From: Planococcus sp. PAMC 21323
GTDB taxonomy: Bacteria; Bacillota; Bacilli; Bacillales_A; Planococcaceae
Assembly: GCF_000785555.1 (NCBI RefSeq)
Contig: NZ_CP009129.1
Span: 1,488,001-1,552,000, forward strand
DNA: 64,000 nt
Reading direction: 5' to 3'
Under the pieces are notes generated by a model. The model was not told the DNA's origin. It did no database searches and was given only the letters and a program-made list of their open reading frames with translations. Positions 8,677-18,437 of the stretch are shown in pieces; within the stretch, counting starts at the first letter, position 1; each line of letters begins with the position of its first letter. Position numbers and translations under genes: made by a program.

Positions 8677-10179
8677 TTAATAGATTTCAATTTGTCCCAT
8701 CATGCCATTATCTTCGTGTTCTAAAATATGACAATGAAACACGAACACACCTTTTTCCGGAAAAGTGACGAGCAATTTTACTTTTTCGCCGGGATTAACT
8801 AATACACTGTCTTTCAAACCTTGCTCACTTTGAGCCACTTCTTTACCATCACGAGAAATAACTTTAAATTGAGTCCCGTGAACATGGAACGGATGAATCA
8901 TCCCACCCATCATATCTTTTTTATTGTACACTTCCCACACTTCGGTCACGCCTTGTTCTTGGCGTAAGTCAATGCGATCGGCATCGAACTTTTTACCATT
9001 AATCGTTACCATATCCATCATGCCAAATAATTCAATGTTTTTTTCAATCGGCATTTCTTGTTCCTCTTGCGATAGGAAGGGCTCATCAGTTGTCCACATT
9101 TCAGTTGAATCTACGGTAGAACCGTCAAGCTCTACATCAAATGGCAATAATTCAACGCCTTCATCATTTATGATAGCGAGCGATTCTTCAGCTGTTAGTT
9201 TTGAAAAATCTATCAGAATCTCTGCACGCTCTGATGCTGCCAATGTTAATTCTTGAATCTCAACGGGTTCATCGAGCAAACTGCCATCAGATGCAATTTG
9301 CGTAAAGCTAGCGCCATTGCTCAAACTGAATGTGTAGTTACGCGCATTCGATCCATTTAATAGACGGAAACGCATTATCGGTTCCGTAATCGTTAGTTTA
9401 GGATTCACTGTGCCATTAACTATAGAAACGTCTCCTAATGTGCCATCTTCATTCATTAATCTTTTGTAATTCAACTGTTTGTTTTCATCAAAAAGGCGGT
9501 CTTGGAAAATCAGTGGAATATCATTGACTCCATATTCATTTGGTATAATAGGATCTTTCTTATCAGAGCTATCGATAAGCAACATACCTGATAATCCTCT
9601 GTACACTTGCTCAGCAGTTTTTTCGTGCACGTGTGGATGGTACCACAACGTTGCAGCAGGCTGGTCAGCTTCTAATGTGACGATTCGACTTTCACCAGGT
9701 TGGATTTCATCACTAGGGCCACCATCAATTTCACTAGCCACTTCAAGGCCGTGCCAATGAAATGTAGTAGGTTCACTTAAATCATTGGTAATTTTAACAT
9801 CAACCTTTTTTCCTTCTTCTATTTTAAGTGTAGGGCCAAGTAAGTTACCGTTATATCCATATGTTTCTGTTGAAACTCCTTTAAAAAATTCAGTAGTTCC
9901 TTCTTGTGCAACAACTTCATAATCGTAATCTTGATCTTTTTGCTTTTCGAGTAATGGAGGGATTGCCAAATCATTTAATCCTTCGGAAGAAGTAAGGGAA
10001 GGTACATTTCCATGATCCATCATTGATCCCATACCTCCTTGGTTCGTTCCACCCATACCTTGGTCAGCATCTTCTTCACTCATCATATTTGAGTTCATGC
10101 CCCCATTATTACTAGAACAAGCAGATAGAATTATTGCTAAAAAAAGCAATAGACTTATCGCTCCATTTTTTCGCTTCAT
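8677..10179 (-). CDS. Lipoprotein multicopper oxidase (CueO-like)
   Basis: A 500-residue secreted lipoprotein: signal peptide with lipobox LSAC (Cys about residue 21), then a Met/Gly/Asn-rich low-complexity stretch (residues 24-55, with SNMMS and GSMMDHG) likely to bind Cu(I), then three cupredoxin domains. The four copper motifs are all present: HWHG (about 142), HPHVH (about 182), HPFHVHG (about 430) and HCHILEHEDNGMMGQ at the C-terminus, so type 1 and trinuclear centres should form. The family oxidises Cu(I), phenols or metal ions with reduction of O2 to water. It is divergent from a lipoprotein gene and a CopB-type copper ATPase, supporting extracytoplasmic copper detoxification. Confidence 0.9.
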   Translation of the reverse strand: MKRKNGAISLLLFLAIILSACSSNNGGMNSNMMSEEDADQGMGGTNQGGMGSMMDHGNVPSLTSSEGLNDLAIPPLLEKQKDQDYDYEVVAQEGTTEFFKGVSTETYGYNGNLLGPTLKIEEGKKVDVKITNDLSEPTTFHWHGLEVASEIDGGPSDEIQPGESRIVTLEADQPAATLWYHPHVHEKTAEQVYRGLSGMLLIDSSDKKDPIIPNEYGVNDIPLIFQDRLFDENKQLNYKRLMNEDGTLGDVSIVNGTVNPKLTITEPIMRFRLLNGSNARNYTFSLSNGASFTQIASDGSLLDEPVEIQELTLAASERAEILIDFSKLTAEESLAIINDEGVELLPFDVELDGSTVDSTEMWTTDEPFLSQEEQEMPIEKNIELFGMMDMVTINGKKFDADRIDLRQEQGVTEVWEVYNKKDMMGGMIHPFHVHGTQFKVISRDGKEVAQSEQGLKDSVLVNPGEKVKLLVTFPEKGVFVFHCHILEHEDNGMMGQIEIY

Positions 10180-10364
10180 CGTAAACCCTTCTTTCTTTCG
10201 TTTCTATTTATACTTTATCTAAAATATATGCATAACCCGTGCAGGATTAGTGGCGTTCATATGGCTTTTTAGACTGGCTTTAAAAAGCCGTGAATCTGCA
10301 CAAAAAATCAAAACCTTTCCTTTACACTTAAATGAGAACTGATCGTCTAGAAAGAGGGAGAACC
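10180..10364. promoter_or_regulatory. Divergent promoter region of the copper genes
   Basis: The 185-bp gap holds promoters for the oxidase (left) and the lipoprotein-ATPase operon (right). I find no recognisable CopY box (TACAnnTGTA) or CsoR-type site, so the regulator remains unknown. Confidence 0.45.
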
Positions 10365-11273
10365 ATGATATTTAAGAAATTAGGCTGGATAATTGTTTTT
10401 AGTACATTAATTTTGATGGGCTGTAATGATAGTTCAGATCTAAAAAAAGAAATTCCGTATAGTGGCGAACTCAATCATGTTCATGGAATAGGCTACGCTG
10501 GAAATGATGGTGGTTTGTATTTTGCGGCCCATACAGGATTGAAAATTTACCGTGAAGGTGAATGGTTTGCCATTTCTGATAATTTTTTTGATTATATGGG
10601 TTTTAACGCAATAGACCAAGGATTTTACACATCGGGACACCCGAGTGCTGACTCAAATATTCCAAATCCACTTGGGATTCAAAAAAGTTTAGATGGCGGA
10701 AAATCTCTGGAACATATTGCGTTCGAAGGGGAAACGGATTTTCATACGATGGCTGTAGGATATATTAGCCAAGACATTTTCTTGTTAAATCCAGAAGCGA
10801 ACACTGAATTAGACGCTGGATTTTACAAACTCTCGAGAGAGGACGAACAATGGGAGAATGCAAAAGGTACTGGTTTAGAAGGAGAAGTTTCAGCACTTGC
10901 TTTACATCCCACCGATTCCAACATTGTTGCGGCAGCTACATCTAAGGGAATATATATATCAGAAAATGGCGGCGTACAGTTTGAACGGATTACAGATGAT
11001 AATGAAACGGGAACAGCTATTTTCTTTAATGAAAACGAATTGTTTTATGCAAGCTCCGGAAAAAGTGCAATGTTGACTAAATATACCGTATCAACTAAAG
11101 GAGAAGAAAAAGTCAGTTTGCCAAATCTTACGCAAGATGCAGTAGCTTTTATTTCTCAAAATCCTGCTAATAAAAAGGAAATCGGGATATATACAATGCA
11201 AGGAGAAGTTTTTTTTACACAAGATAATGGGAGTACGTGGTTGCCTTTACTTCAAGAAGGCAAAGTAGATTAA
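10365..11273 (+). CDS. F510_1955-type beta-propeller lipoprotein
   Basis: A 302-residue lipoprotein: short signal peptide with lipobox LMGC, then repeats of the BNR/sortilin type (HVHGIGYAGNDGGLYFAAHTGLKIY, SLDGGKSLEHIAF, VAAATSKGIYISENGGVQF, TQDNGSTWLPL). Such proteins are commonly called F510_1955 family glycosylhydrolases, although no hydrolase activity is implied by the visible sequence. They are often next to copper ATPases, as here (about 50 bp upstream of CopB), which suggests an extracytoplasmic accessory role. I chose the ATG at 10365 (GAGGGAG upstream) over an in-frame ATG at 10332 that would precede the signal peptide. Confidence 0.75.
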   Translation: MIFKKLGWIIVFSTLILMGCNDSSDLKKEIPYSGELNHVHGIGYAGNDGGLYFAAHTGLKIYREGEWFAISDNFFDYMGFNAIDQGFYTSGHPSADSNIPNPLGIQKSLDGGKSLEHIAFEGETDFHTMAVGYISQDIFLLNPEANTELDAGFYKLSREDEQWENAKGTGLEGEVSALALHPTDSNIVAAATSKGIYISENGGVQFERITDDNETGTAIFFNENELFYASSGKSAMLTKYTVSTKGEEKVSLPNLTQDAVAFISQNPANKKEIGIYTMQGEVFFTQDNGSTWLPLLQEGKVD

Positions 11274-11322
11274 CATAAAACGTTTATAGGCAAGGAGAAG
11301 CCAATAAAAAGGAGTGGTTAAG

Positions 11323-13368
11323 GTGAACGCTAAAAACTCACATCATAATCATGAAAAACAGTCACCAGAACACGCGCATGATAAAAACAATGCAAATCAT
11401 TCAAATCACGATCACCAAGGTCACGGGGGTCACGGAGATATGGTGGCAGATTTTAAAAAACGTTTTTTTATATCATTGATTTTAACTTTACCAATTTTAG
11501 CGTTATCACCAATGATTCAACATTTTTTAGGACTCGATTTGCGCTTTGATAATGACATGTATATTTTATTTGTCTTATCAACAATTGTTTTCTTTTATGG
11601 TGGATGGCCGTTCTTAACTGGAGGAATTAGAGAACTAAAGGATAAAAATCCTGGTATGATGACGTTAATCGCTTTAGCTATTACAATTGCCTACGGTTAT
11701 AGCACGATGGTTGTCTTTGGTTGGGACGGCAATCAATTGTTCTGGGAGTTGGCAACATTAGTTGTCATTATGTTACTAGGTCACTGGATTGAAATGCGTT
11801 CCATTATGGGAGCATCCAATGCTTTAGAGGAATTAATTCAACTCATGCCAAGTGAAGCACATAAGTTAGACGAAAATAACGAAGTTCATGATGTGCCACT
11901 AGCTGAAGTTCAAAACAACGATCGTTTATTAGTAAAACCCGGCGAAAAAATTCCGGTAGATGGTTTGATTATTGAAGGCAAATCTACAATTGATGAATCT
12001 ATGTTAACTGGAGAATCGCTTCCTATAGAAAAAGAAGAAGGCGATCAAGTTATAGGGGGTTCAGTAAATAATGAAGGTTCTTTAACCATTGAAGTAGAAA
12101 AAACAGGGGAAGCTTCTTATTTATCACAAGTCGTTAAAATGGTGAAAGAAGCGCAAGAGTCCAAATCTAGAACTCAAGATTTGACGAATCGCGCAGCCAA
12201 GTGGTTATTTTACTTAGCAATAGTAGCAGGTCTTGTAACGTTTTCTGTTTGGATACTCCTCGGATACACAGTAGATGTGGCAGTAGAACGAATGGTAACC
12301 GTAATGGTTATTACATGTCCTCATGCATTAGGTCTAGCAGCACCACTTGTAGTTGCTGTTTCAACTTCGATTTCTGCTAAAAAAGGCTTATTAATTCGAA
12401 ATCGCGCCGGATTTGAGGACGCTCGTCATTTAAATGCAGTGGTGTTTGATAAAACAGGCACATTAACAAAAGGCGAATTCGGCATTACTAATATTATACC
12501 TAGTGGCGATTACACAAAAGATGAGGTTTTGCAGGTTGCTGCTGCAATAGAGCAAAATTCAGAGCATCCCATTGCAACTGGTATTGTAAAATCTTCGAAA
12601 AAGCGAGGGCTTGAGCTCAAAAAAGTAACAGAATTTGAATCGATTACTGGAAAAGGCATTCAAGGAATAGTAGATGGACAGAAAATAAATGTAGTAAGTC
12701 CAAGGTTTGTTAACGATAACAAGCTCAGCTTTGATCAAACTCAGTTTAGTGAGTTATCAGAAGAAGGAAAGACAGTTGTGTTTGTGTTAGTCGAAGATCA
12801 ACTCGCTGGTATGATTGCACTCGCTGATATCGTTCGAGAAACTGCTAAAGAAGCCGTATCTGCTTTAAAAGAACTAGGAATTCATTCAATTATGTTGACA
12901 GGGGACAATCAAAAAGTTGCCAATTGGGTAGCTGAACAGCTCGGCATTGATGAAGTATACGCCGAAGTGTTACCGGATGATAAGGCAAACCAAATTAAAA
13001 AATTAAAAGAAAAAGGTTGGAAAGTCGCCATGACTGGGGACGGTGTCAATGATGCACCGGCATTAGCAACAGCACACTTAGGAATTGCAATAGGCGCTGG
13101 AACAGATGTAGCAATGGAAACAGCAGATGTCGTTTTGGTTCGAAGCAATCCTAATGATGTTGTCGACTTAATCGACTTATCTCAAAAAACGTATCGAAAA
13201 ATGGTTCAGAATTTGTGGTGGGCAACAGGCTATAATATATTTGCTATTCCATTAGCTGCCGGTGTATTAGCACCTTGGGGAATAATTGTCAGTCCTGCGG
13301 TAGGTGCAGTTTTAATGAGCTTAAGTACGATCATTGTTGCCATTAATGCGAAGTTATTAAAAGCTTAA
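11323..13368 (+). CDS. copB: CopB-type copper-translocating P-type ATPase
   Basis: A 681-residue P1B-ATPase. It has a His-rich N-terminal tail ([17 protein letters not shown]) instead of CxxC metal-binding domains, eight membrane segments, the TGES actuator loop (LTGESLP), a CPH motif in the transport helix ([12 protein letters not shown]), the phosphorylation site [15 protein letters not shown] and the hinge [13 protein letters not shown] rather than CPC is the hallmark of the CopB (P1B-3) class, which exports Cu(II) or Cu(I). I chose the GTG at 11323, 8 nt after GGAG; a GTG at 11314 overlaps that site. It is co-directional with the preceding lipoprotein gene. Confidence 0.9.
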   Translation: MNAKNSHHNHEKQSPEHAHDKNNANHSNHDHQGHGGHGDMVADFKKRFFISLILTLPILALSPMIQHFLGLDLRFDNDMYILFVLSTIVFFYGGWPFLTGGIRELKDKNPGMMTLIALAITIAYGYSTMVVFGWDGNQLFWELATLVVIMLLGHWIEMRSIMGASNALEELIQLMPSEAHKLDENNEVHDVPLAEVQNNDRLLVKPGEKIPVDGLIIEGKSTIDESMLTGESLPIEKEEGDQVIGGSVNNEGSLTIEVEKTGEASYLSQVVKMVKEAQESKSRTQDLTNRAAKWLFYLAIVAGLVTFSVWILLGYTVDVAVERMVTVMVITCPHALGLAAPLVVAVSTSISAKKGLLIRNRAGFEDARHLNAVVFDKTGTLTKGEFGITNIIPSGDYTKDEVLQVAAAIEQNSEHPIATGIVKSSKKRGLELKKVTEFESITGKGIQGIVDGQKINVVSPRFVNDNKLSFDQTQFSELSEEGKTVVFVLVEDQLAGMIALADIVRETAKEAVSALKELGIHSIMLTGDNQKVANWVAEQLGIDEVYAEVLPDDKANQIKKLKEKGWKVAMTGDGVNDAPALATAHLGIAIGAGTDVAMETADVVLVRSNPNDVVDLIDLSQKTYRKMVQNLWWATGYNIFAIPLAAGVLAPWGIIVSPAVGAVLMSLSTIIVAINAKLLKA

Positions 13369-13373
13369 TAAGA

Positions 13374-13417
13374 AAAGGCGATCCCCTTATTACTAATTTA
13401 ATGGAGGATCGTTTTTG
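13374..13417 (+). terminator. Probable terminator after copB
   Basis: CGATCC / GGATCG arms (13379-13384, 13406-13411) with a 21-nt loop and a following T-run. Confidence 0.5.
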
Positions 13418-13554
13418 TTTTGAAAATAATGAAAAGATTGTGGTATTTCACATTTTTTTCATTTTTAGATAGCATATTAGTAAATTTCCTGTAATATGAA
13501 ATAAAAGATGTAAAAAATAATAAGAAGTATAGGTCAATCGAAGGGGGCAAGGAT

Positions 13555-14826
13555 TTGAGCAATAAATCAAAATGGTTGATAACGAATATTTCTATTGTAT
13601 TGGCTCTTTCCATAAATATGCCGATAATGAACGCTAACACATTAGGTGAACTAGAAAAAAGGCAACTAGAAACCGAGAGAAAGAAAAGTGAATTGTATAC
13701 AGGTATTAAAGATAAAACGGCAGCCATAAGTACAAATCAAACGGAATTATACAAAATTATGGACAAAATTACTGAACTATCTAATAAAATTAACGAAATG
13801 GAATACCATGTTGCTGAAGTTCAAGAAGAAGTTAACCAACGAAAAATTGAAATTGATGAGTTGAAAATGTCTATTGAAATATTTGAAAACAAAATAACGG
13901 AGCGTTCAGAGTTATTAAAAGAACGAGTTCGAGCTATACAGATAAGTGGTGGATCGATTGATTATATGGATGTATTGTTAAGTGCGAATAGCTTTGTTGA
14001 CTTTATTGACCGTTTTTCAGCTGTAAATACATTGATAGAAGCAGATCGTGAAATTATGATAAAACAAGTTGAAGATACTAAGTTATTAGCTAAACAAAAA
14101 GTAATAGTTGAAACAAAGCTTATTGAACAAAAAGAACGCCATTCAACACTGCAAAACATGAATGATTTAATTGCTACTCAAAAGATAGAACACGCTGAAT
14201 TTGTAGTTGAGCTTACTGCTGAACAACAACGATTAACAATTTCGAAATCTGAATTAGAAAATCGTTTTGAAGAAGAACTAGAGTTAAGCGAAAAACTAGA
14301 AAAACAAATTTTAGATGAACAAGATCGTCTTGCGGAATTAGCAAGAAAAGCTGAGGAAGAGCGAATACGTAATCTTTCTAGTAACCAATTCTCATTAGAC
14401 TTTATGGATAAAATCGATAATTCTCCTTTTATGCGACCAGCGGCAGGGCAACACACATCTGGCTTTGGAGGACGTGATATTGGGGACGGTGCTGAAACGC
14501 ATTTAGGTTATGATATTGCGAATGCCACTGGAACTTCGGTTGTCGCAGCGGCAGATGGTTATGTATCATTTGCAGGAGTCATGGGTGGATATGGGAACGT
14601 GGTAATATTAACTCATTCTATTAACGGTCAAACACATGCTACGGTTTATGCGCATTTGAACTCGATAAATGTCACTCTCAGTGAATTCGTTTCTCAAGGC
14701 CAACAGGTTGGTGGTATGGGGAACACTGGACGCTCTACAGGAACGCATGTGCATTTTGAAGTTCACGTAGGACCTTGGAATGGATCACGATCGAATGCCG
14801 TAAATCCAGCTCAATATATATGGTGA
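13555..14826 (+). CDS. EnvC-like murein hydrolase activator / M23 endopeptidase
   Basis: A 423-residue exported protein: signal-type N-terminus ending around PIMNANT, a long coiled coil (about residues 28-280, rich in E/K heptads) and a C-terminal LytM/M23 domain (about 300-420). The zinc residues look intact (HLGYDIA for His...Asp, and HVHFEV for the His pair), so it may be an active D,D-endopeptidase rather than only an activator as in EnvC/NlpD. It starts at TTG after a GGGGG-containing ribosome-binding site. The next gene encodes SpoIIP, another wall hydrolase, so the two may act together at the septum or in engulfment-like remodelling. Confidence 0.85.
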   Translation: MSNKSKWLITNISIVLALSINMPIMNANTLGELEKRQLETERKKSELYTGIKDKTAAISTNQTELYKIMDKITELSNKINEMEYHVAEVQEEVNQRKIEIDELKMSIEIFENKITERSELLKERVRAIQISGGSIDYMDVLLSANSFVDFIDRFSAVNTLIEADREIMIKQVEDTKLLAKQKVIVETKLIEQKERHSTLQNMNDLIATQKIEHAEFVVELTAEQQRLTISKSELENRFEEELELSEKLEKQILDEQDRLAELARKAEEERIRNLSSNQFSLDFMDKIDNSPFMRPAAGQHTSGFGGRDIGDGAETHLGYDIANATGTSVVAAADGYVSFAGVMGGYGNVVILTHSINGQTHATVYAHLNSINVTLSEFVSQGQQVGGMGNTGRSTGTHVHFEVHVGPWNGSRSNAVNPAQYIW

Positions 14827-14832
14827 GCTTTT

Positions 14833-14869
14833 AAACAATCATCACTGATAAAAAGTGACGATTGTTTTT
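14833..14869 (+). terminator. Terminator or attenuator between the M23 and spoIIP genes
   Basis: AAACAATCATCACT / AGTGACGATTGTTT with one mismatch and a T-run. It lies only 35 nt before the spoIIP start, so spoIIP expression needs read-through or its own promoter. Confidence 0.7.
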
Positions 14870-14903
14870 CTTTTATAAATTCTATTGTAAAGTAGGGCAT
14901 TTC

Positions 14904-15965
14904 GTGTCAAAAAAAAACAAAAATACCACAACAGAAGAAAACACCAAAAAGAAAATCCCTATATTGACGGGATTTTTCTATATTTCAATCATTTTTGTAG
15001 CCAGTCTATTGCTCATTGTTCTAGGGTTTGTCTACACAGGTTTTAAAAATGAGGCAACAAACAATTCTCAAACTACGAACTCAATATTATCGGAAGATAC
15101 AGGTGATGATAAATCCACCTTTTATTTTAAACTCTTCAATCAATCGGCAGAAACCAACTCTTTAGCATCTACTTTAGATTCTAGTTTGCAAAATGAGCAG
15201 CTTACAAATGATGAATTCCTTCCGCCTATGAAAGTTTTTAAAGATGAAAAAGAGTTATCAGTAGATTTTAATGAAGTGCTGTTCGCTCAAATTAGCTCTG
15301 GGATAAATCTTGACACGGGTCATTCAACTTTTGACAAAGACGTTATTTATATTTACCAGAGTCATAGCAGAGAATCATTTTTACCCTATTTGAAAAACGT
15401 AAACGCACCCGAAGAAGCTTTTCATTCAATAGCTAATGTCACTCTAGTGGGAAAAATGTTAGGAAAAGCTTTAGAACGAAGAGGGATAGGTACTACAGTT
15501 AATTCTGCAGACATTGTTAAGGAACTAGATTCAAGAGGAATGGATTATGAAAGTTCATATTTTGTATCAGGGGAACATGTAAAAAGAGCAATTCAAAAAA
15601 ATCAGGATTTAGAAATTTTCTTAGATATCCACCGTGATTCATTGCGCAAAGATTCTACAACAATCAACGTAAATGGAGATGATTATGCTCAATTACTATT
15701 TATTGTAGGTACAGGGCACAAAGAATTTGAAAAAAACTTAAACTTCGCTAGAGAATTGCAATTACAGCTCGAAACAAATTATCCTAAGGTTTCAAAAGGC
15801 ATACTTGAAAAAGATAAGAGCGAGGGAAATGGCGTTTACAATCAGAACTTAGCTGCTAACGCAATTATTGTTGAAATAGGTGGAGTTGATAATACGGTAC
15901 AAGAATTGTACCGTACTGTTGAAGCTTTGGCTGATGTACTGAGCAGTAACTATTGGCACGATTAA
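14904..15965 (+). CDS. spoIIP: Stage II sporulation protein P family wall hydrolase
   Basis: A 353-residue, single-pass membrane protein (TM about residues 22-45, IPILTGFFYISIIFVASLLL) with a SpoIIP catalytic domain. IYQSHSRESFLPYL (His of the motif), DIHRDS and the C-terminal NAIIVEIGGVDNT are the signatures of this amidase_3-like family, which cleaves peptide stems and glycan strands of peptidoglycan during engulfment in spore formers. The GTG at 14904 is the most likely start; upstream TTG codons lie in the terminator. It is next to an EnvC-like M23 gene. If the organism does not form spores, as most Planococcus do not, another role in cell-wall turnover is likely. Confidence 0.85.
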   Translation: MSKKNKNTTTEENTKKKIPILTGFFYISIIFVASLLLIVLGFVYTGFKNEATNNSQTTNSILSEDTGDDKSTFYFKLFNQSAETNSLASTLDSSLQNEQLTNDEFLPPMKVFKDEKELSVDFNEVLFAQISSGINLDTGHSTFDKDVIYIYQSHSRESFLPYLKNVNAPEEAFHSIANVTLVGKMLGKALERRGIGTTVNSADIVKELDSRGMDYESSYFVSGEHVKRAIQKNQDLEIFLDIHRDSLRKDSTTINVNGDDYAQLLFIVGTGHKEFEKNLNFARELQLQLETNYPKVSKGILEKDKSEGNGVYNQNLAANAIIVEIGGVDNTVQELYRTVEALADVLSSNYWHD

Positions 15966-15989
15966 CTAGTACATTGATTCTTTAAAAGA

Positions 15990-16031
15990 AGCAAACCCGA
16001 CTAAAGAGTTACTGTTGGGTTTGCTTTTTTT
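15990..16031. terminator. Terminator between convergent genes
   Basis: AGCAAACCC / GGGTTTGCT stem, 18-nt loop and a seven-T tail to the right; it serves spoIIP and perhaps the convergent TetR gene. Confidence 0.8.
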
Positions 16032-16044
16032 AATTCGACTCCTT

Positions 16045-16701
16045 TTAGTCTGTAACTTTGAAGGTAATGACTTCACGTATATACTTCATAGTCCGCTCAT
16101 GCGCCTCTTCTGAAGTGTACCGATTACGGTTATTTAATACCTTAGTAAACATGCCTTGCCAAATTAAATTTGTGATTTCATTGAGTTCTTCAGCTTCACC
16201 TTCAGTTAATAAACCAGCATTAATCATATAGCTGATCGCAAAACGTCCGCGTTCATCAATGCTACGTTCCATTAATGCTGGTTTTAACTCTTCTGAAACG
16301 TCTAATAAATCTACTGGGTAGAGTTCGTAATAATGAGTAAGTAAGCTTTCCGGATGTTCACCGAGGTCCATTAGAAAAGCTGAATGGAACACCTCGGGAG
16401 AATTAAAAGAATATTTACTAAAAACTTCCCAGGCCACTAAGTATTTCTCGATAGGATCGGTTTTTAATTTCATTTCTTCTGTAACCTCTTCAATATAAGG
16501 TTTTAAAAACTTTAACGAAGCAAAAAATAGCAGATGGGACAACTCCCCGAAATAATTATAAATAGTAGCGCTATTGTATCCGGCTTTTTCTGCAACTTTA
16601 CGTATCGTTACTTGTTGGAAACCTTCTGTGTTGATCAACTCTTCTGTTGCATCAATAAAGTAAGTCCACATTCGGCGTTTTTTTAATTCTTTATTGTCCA
16701 T
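16045..16701 (-). CDS. TetR/AcrR-family transcriptional regulator
   Basis: A 218-residue protein with an N-terminal helix-turn-helix (about residues 12-50; GFQQVTIRKVAEKAGYNSATIYNYFG) and an all-alpha ligand domain. It is divergent from a BCCT transporter followed by a CocE-type hydrolase. A 16-bp perfect palindrome in the shared promoter region is a likely operator. It probably represses the transporter-hydrolase operon until a ligand, perhaps a quaternary amine or ester taken up by the transporter, binds. The ligand is a guess. Confidence 0.85.
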   Translation of the reverse strand: MDNKELKKRRMWTYFIDATEELINTEGFQQVTIRKVAEKAGYNSATIYNYFGELSHLLFFASLKFLKPYIEEVTEEMKLKTDPIEKYLVAWEVFSKYSFNSPEVFHSAFLMDLGEHPESLLTHYYELYPVDLLDVSEELKPALMERSIDERGRFAISYMINAGLLTEGEAEELNEITNLIWQGMFTKVLNNRNRYTSEEAHERTMKYIREVITFKVTD

Positions 16702-16785
16702 AGTAAATCACTTCCTTGAAAATTTTTTATTTTTAAAAGATATTGATTATTCCTTTAATAACATGATAACATGAAAAATGTCAAA

Positions 16786-16801
16786 AGTAATCATGATTAC
16801 T
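16786..16801. promoter_or_regulatory. Candidate TetR operator palindrome
   Basis: AGTAATCATGATTACT is a perfect 16-bp inverted repeat in the divergent region between the TetR and BCCT genes; a further half-site (CGATTACT) follows about 10 bp to the right. Size and symmetry fit TetR-family operators. Confidence 0.6.
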
Positions 16802-16843
16802 AATTAACCGCGATTACTGATATTGATCAAAGGGGGAAGTAAT

Positions 16844-18403
16844 ATGAACAAAGTTAAAATTGATCCAACGGTTTTTTGGTCTTCGTTAATAGTGATTGTC
16901 GTAGCAACTTTATCACTAGTTATTTTTAGGGGATCAGCAGAACCGGTAATGAACAAAATGATGACAAGCATTACATACAATCTAGATTGGGCATTTCAAT
17001 TTCTAACTTTCGGGATTTTCATCTTATTAGTATGGTTGATTTTCAGCCGCTATGGTAAAGTGCGTCTTGGTGATGAAGCACCTGAATTTTCAACGTTTAG
17101 TTGGGGAGCGATGCTGTTTTGCGCAGGGATGGGCACGAGCATCATGTTCTGGTCGATGATGGAACCACTTTATTATTATATGGGGCCACCATTTGGTATT
17201 GAACCAAATAGTACTCAGTCTGCTGAATGGGCAGTGGCATATGGCATGTTCCATTGGGGAATTTCAGCATGGGCATTGTATGCTTTGCCAACGGTGACAA
17301 TTGCTTACTCGTTTTTTGTGAAGAAAAACCGCTCGTTAAAAATTAGTACGGCATGTCGTGGTGTTTTAGGAAAACATGCAGATGGACCAATTGGTAAAAT
17401 AATTGACATTATGGTTATTTGGAGCTTGGTTGGTGGACTCGGAACTTCACTAGGTCTAGGTGTTCCTATGGTGTCTGCGGTTATTGGTGAGATTTTTGGA
17501 GTTCAACAATCTTTGCAACTAAGCATAATTATTATTGTCATTTGGACAGTTATTTATGGTGCAAGTGCTTATATGGGCTTATATAAAGGTATTCGTAAAC
17601 TAAGTGACTGGAATGTATATTTGGCATTAGGCTTGGCATTATTTGTTTTAATCACAGGTCCGACTTTGTTCATTTTGTCGAACTTCTCAAATAGTTTTGG
17701 CCTCATGCTTCAAAATTTCGCATTAATGAGTTTTTCAACAGATCCAATTGAAAAAGGAGGGTTCCCACAAGCGTGGACAGTGTTTTATTGGGCTTGGTTT
17801 GCAGCGACTGCACCGTTTATCGGTTTGTTCGTAGCAAGGATTTCTAGAGGACGCACAATACGTGAGTTAATCGTCCATATTTTATTATGGGGATCATTGG
17901 GCAGTTGGATTTATTTCGGTATATTTGGTGGATACACGATGAATCTACAACTGACAGGTGCATTAAATGTCGTTGACATGCTAAATACTAGCGGAGGTCC
18001 AGCTACAATCGTTGAAATTTTGCGAACGATCCCGCTCGACTTTTTAGTGTTACCATTTTTCGCTGTGCTTGCTTTTATCTTCTTGGCAACATCTCTCGAT
18101 TCTGCAACGTACATTCTTTCAGCAATTGCAACGAAGGAATTAATTGGCGACCAAGAACCGGCACGTTGGCACCGTATGCTATGGGGAGCAGTTCTCGCTG
18201 TTCTTGCCGTATCGCTATTGATGATTGGTGGACTAAAAGTTATCCAAACTTCATCTGTTATTGTATCGGTGCCGGTTATACTTCTATATTTACTTTTAAC
18301 TTCTTCTCTTTTGAAGTGGTTAAAACAAGATTTTCCTGAACAACCAAATAGCAGTCTTTCTATAACTCAACAGATTCAGGCAAAAGAAAATGAAACGCTT
18401 TAA
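16844..18403 (+). CDS. BCCT-family betaine/carnitine/choline-type transporter
   Basis: A 519-residue, 12-helix membrane protein. FCAGMGTSIMFWSMMEPLYYY carries the conserved glycine-rich helix and the Trp-rich box of the family is at about residues 310-325 (TVFYWAWFAATAPFIGLFVARISRGRTIRE). BCCT proteins import quaternary ammonium compounds with Na+ or H+, for osmoprotection or catabolism. The ATG at 16844 has GGGGGAAG upstream. The next gene, 34 bp downstream, is a CocE-type hydrolase, so here the transported compound may be a substrate to be cleaved rather than an osmolyte (inference). Confidence 0.85.
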   Translation: MNKVKIDPTVFWSSLIVIVVATLSLVIFRGSAEPVMNKMMTSITYNLDWAFQFLTFGIFILLVWLIFSRYGKVRLGDEAPEFSTFSWGAMLFCAGMGTSIMFWSMMEPLYYYMGPPFGIEPNSTQSAEWAVAYGMFHWGISAWALYALPTVTIAYSFFVKKNRSLKISTACRGVLGKHADGPIGKIIDIMVIWSLVGGLGTSLGLGVPMVSAVIGEIFGVQQSLQLSIIIIVIWTVIYGASAYMGLYKGIRKLSDWNVYLALGLALFVLITGPTLFILSNFSNSFGLMLQNFALMSFSTDPIEKGGFPQAWTVFYWAWFAATAPFIGLFVARISRGRTIRELIVHILLWGSLGSWIYFGIFGGYTMNLQLTGALNVVDMLNTSGGPATIVEILRTIPLDFLVLPFFAVLAFIFLATSLDSATYILSAIATKELIGDQEPARWHRMLWGAVLAVLAVSLLMIGGLKVIQTSSVIVSVPVILLYLLLTSSLLKWLKQDFPEQPNSSLSITQQIQAKENETL

Positions 18404-18437
18404 AAGGGAATTAAAATGCTAAAGAGGGGGAAGAATA

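Noticed and set aside
10180-10331. CopY or CsoR operator in the copper divergent region
   Set aside because: No TACAnnTGTA element and no clear GC-rich CsoR palindrome could be found by eye.
13398-13727. Minus-strand hydrophobic frame opposite the M23 gene start
   Set aside because: It overlaps the real coding sequence and the copB terminator and lacks a ribosome-binding site.
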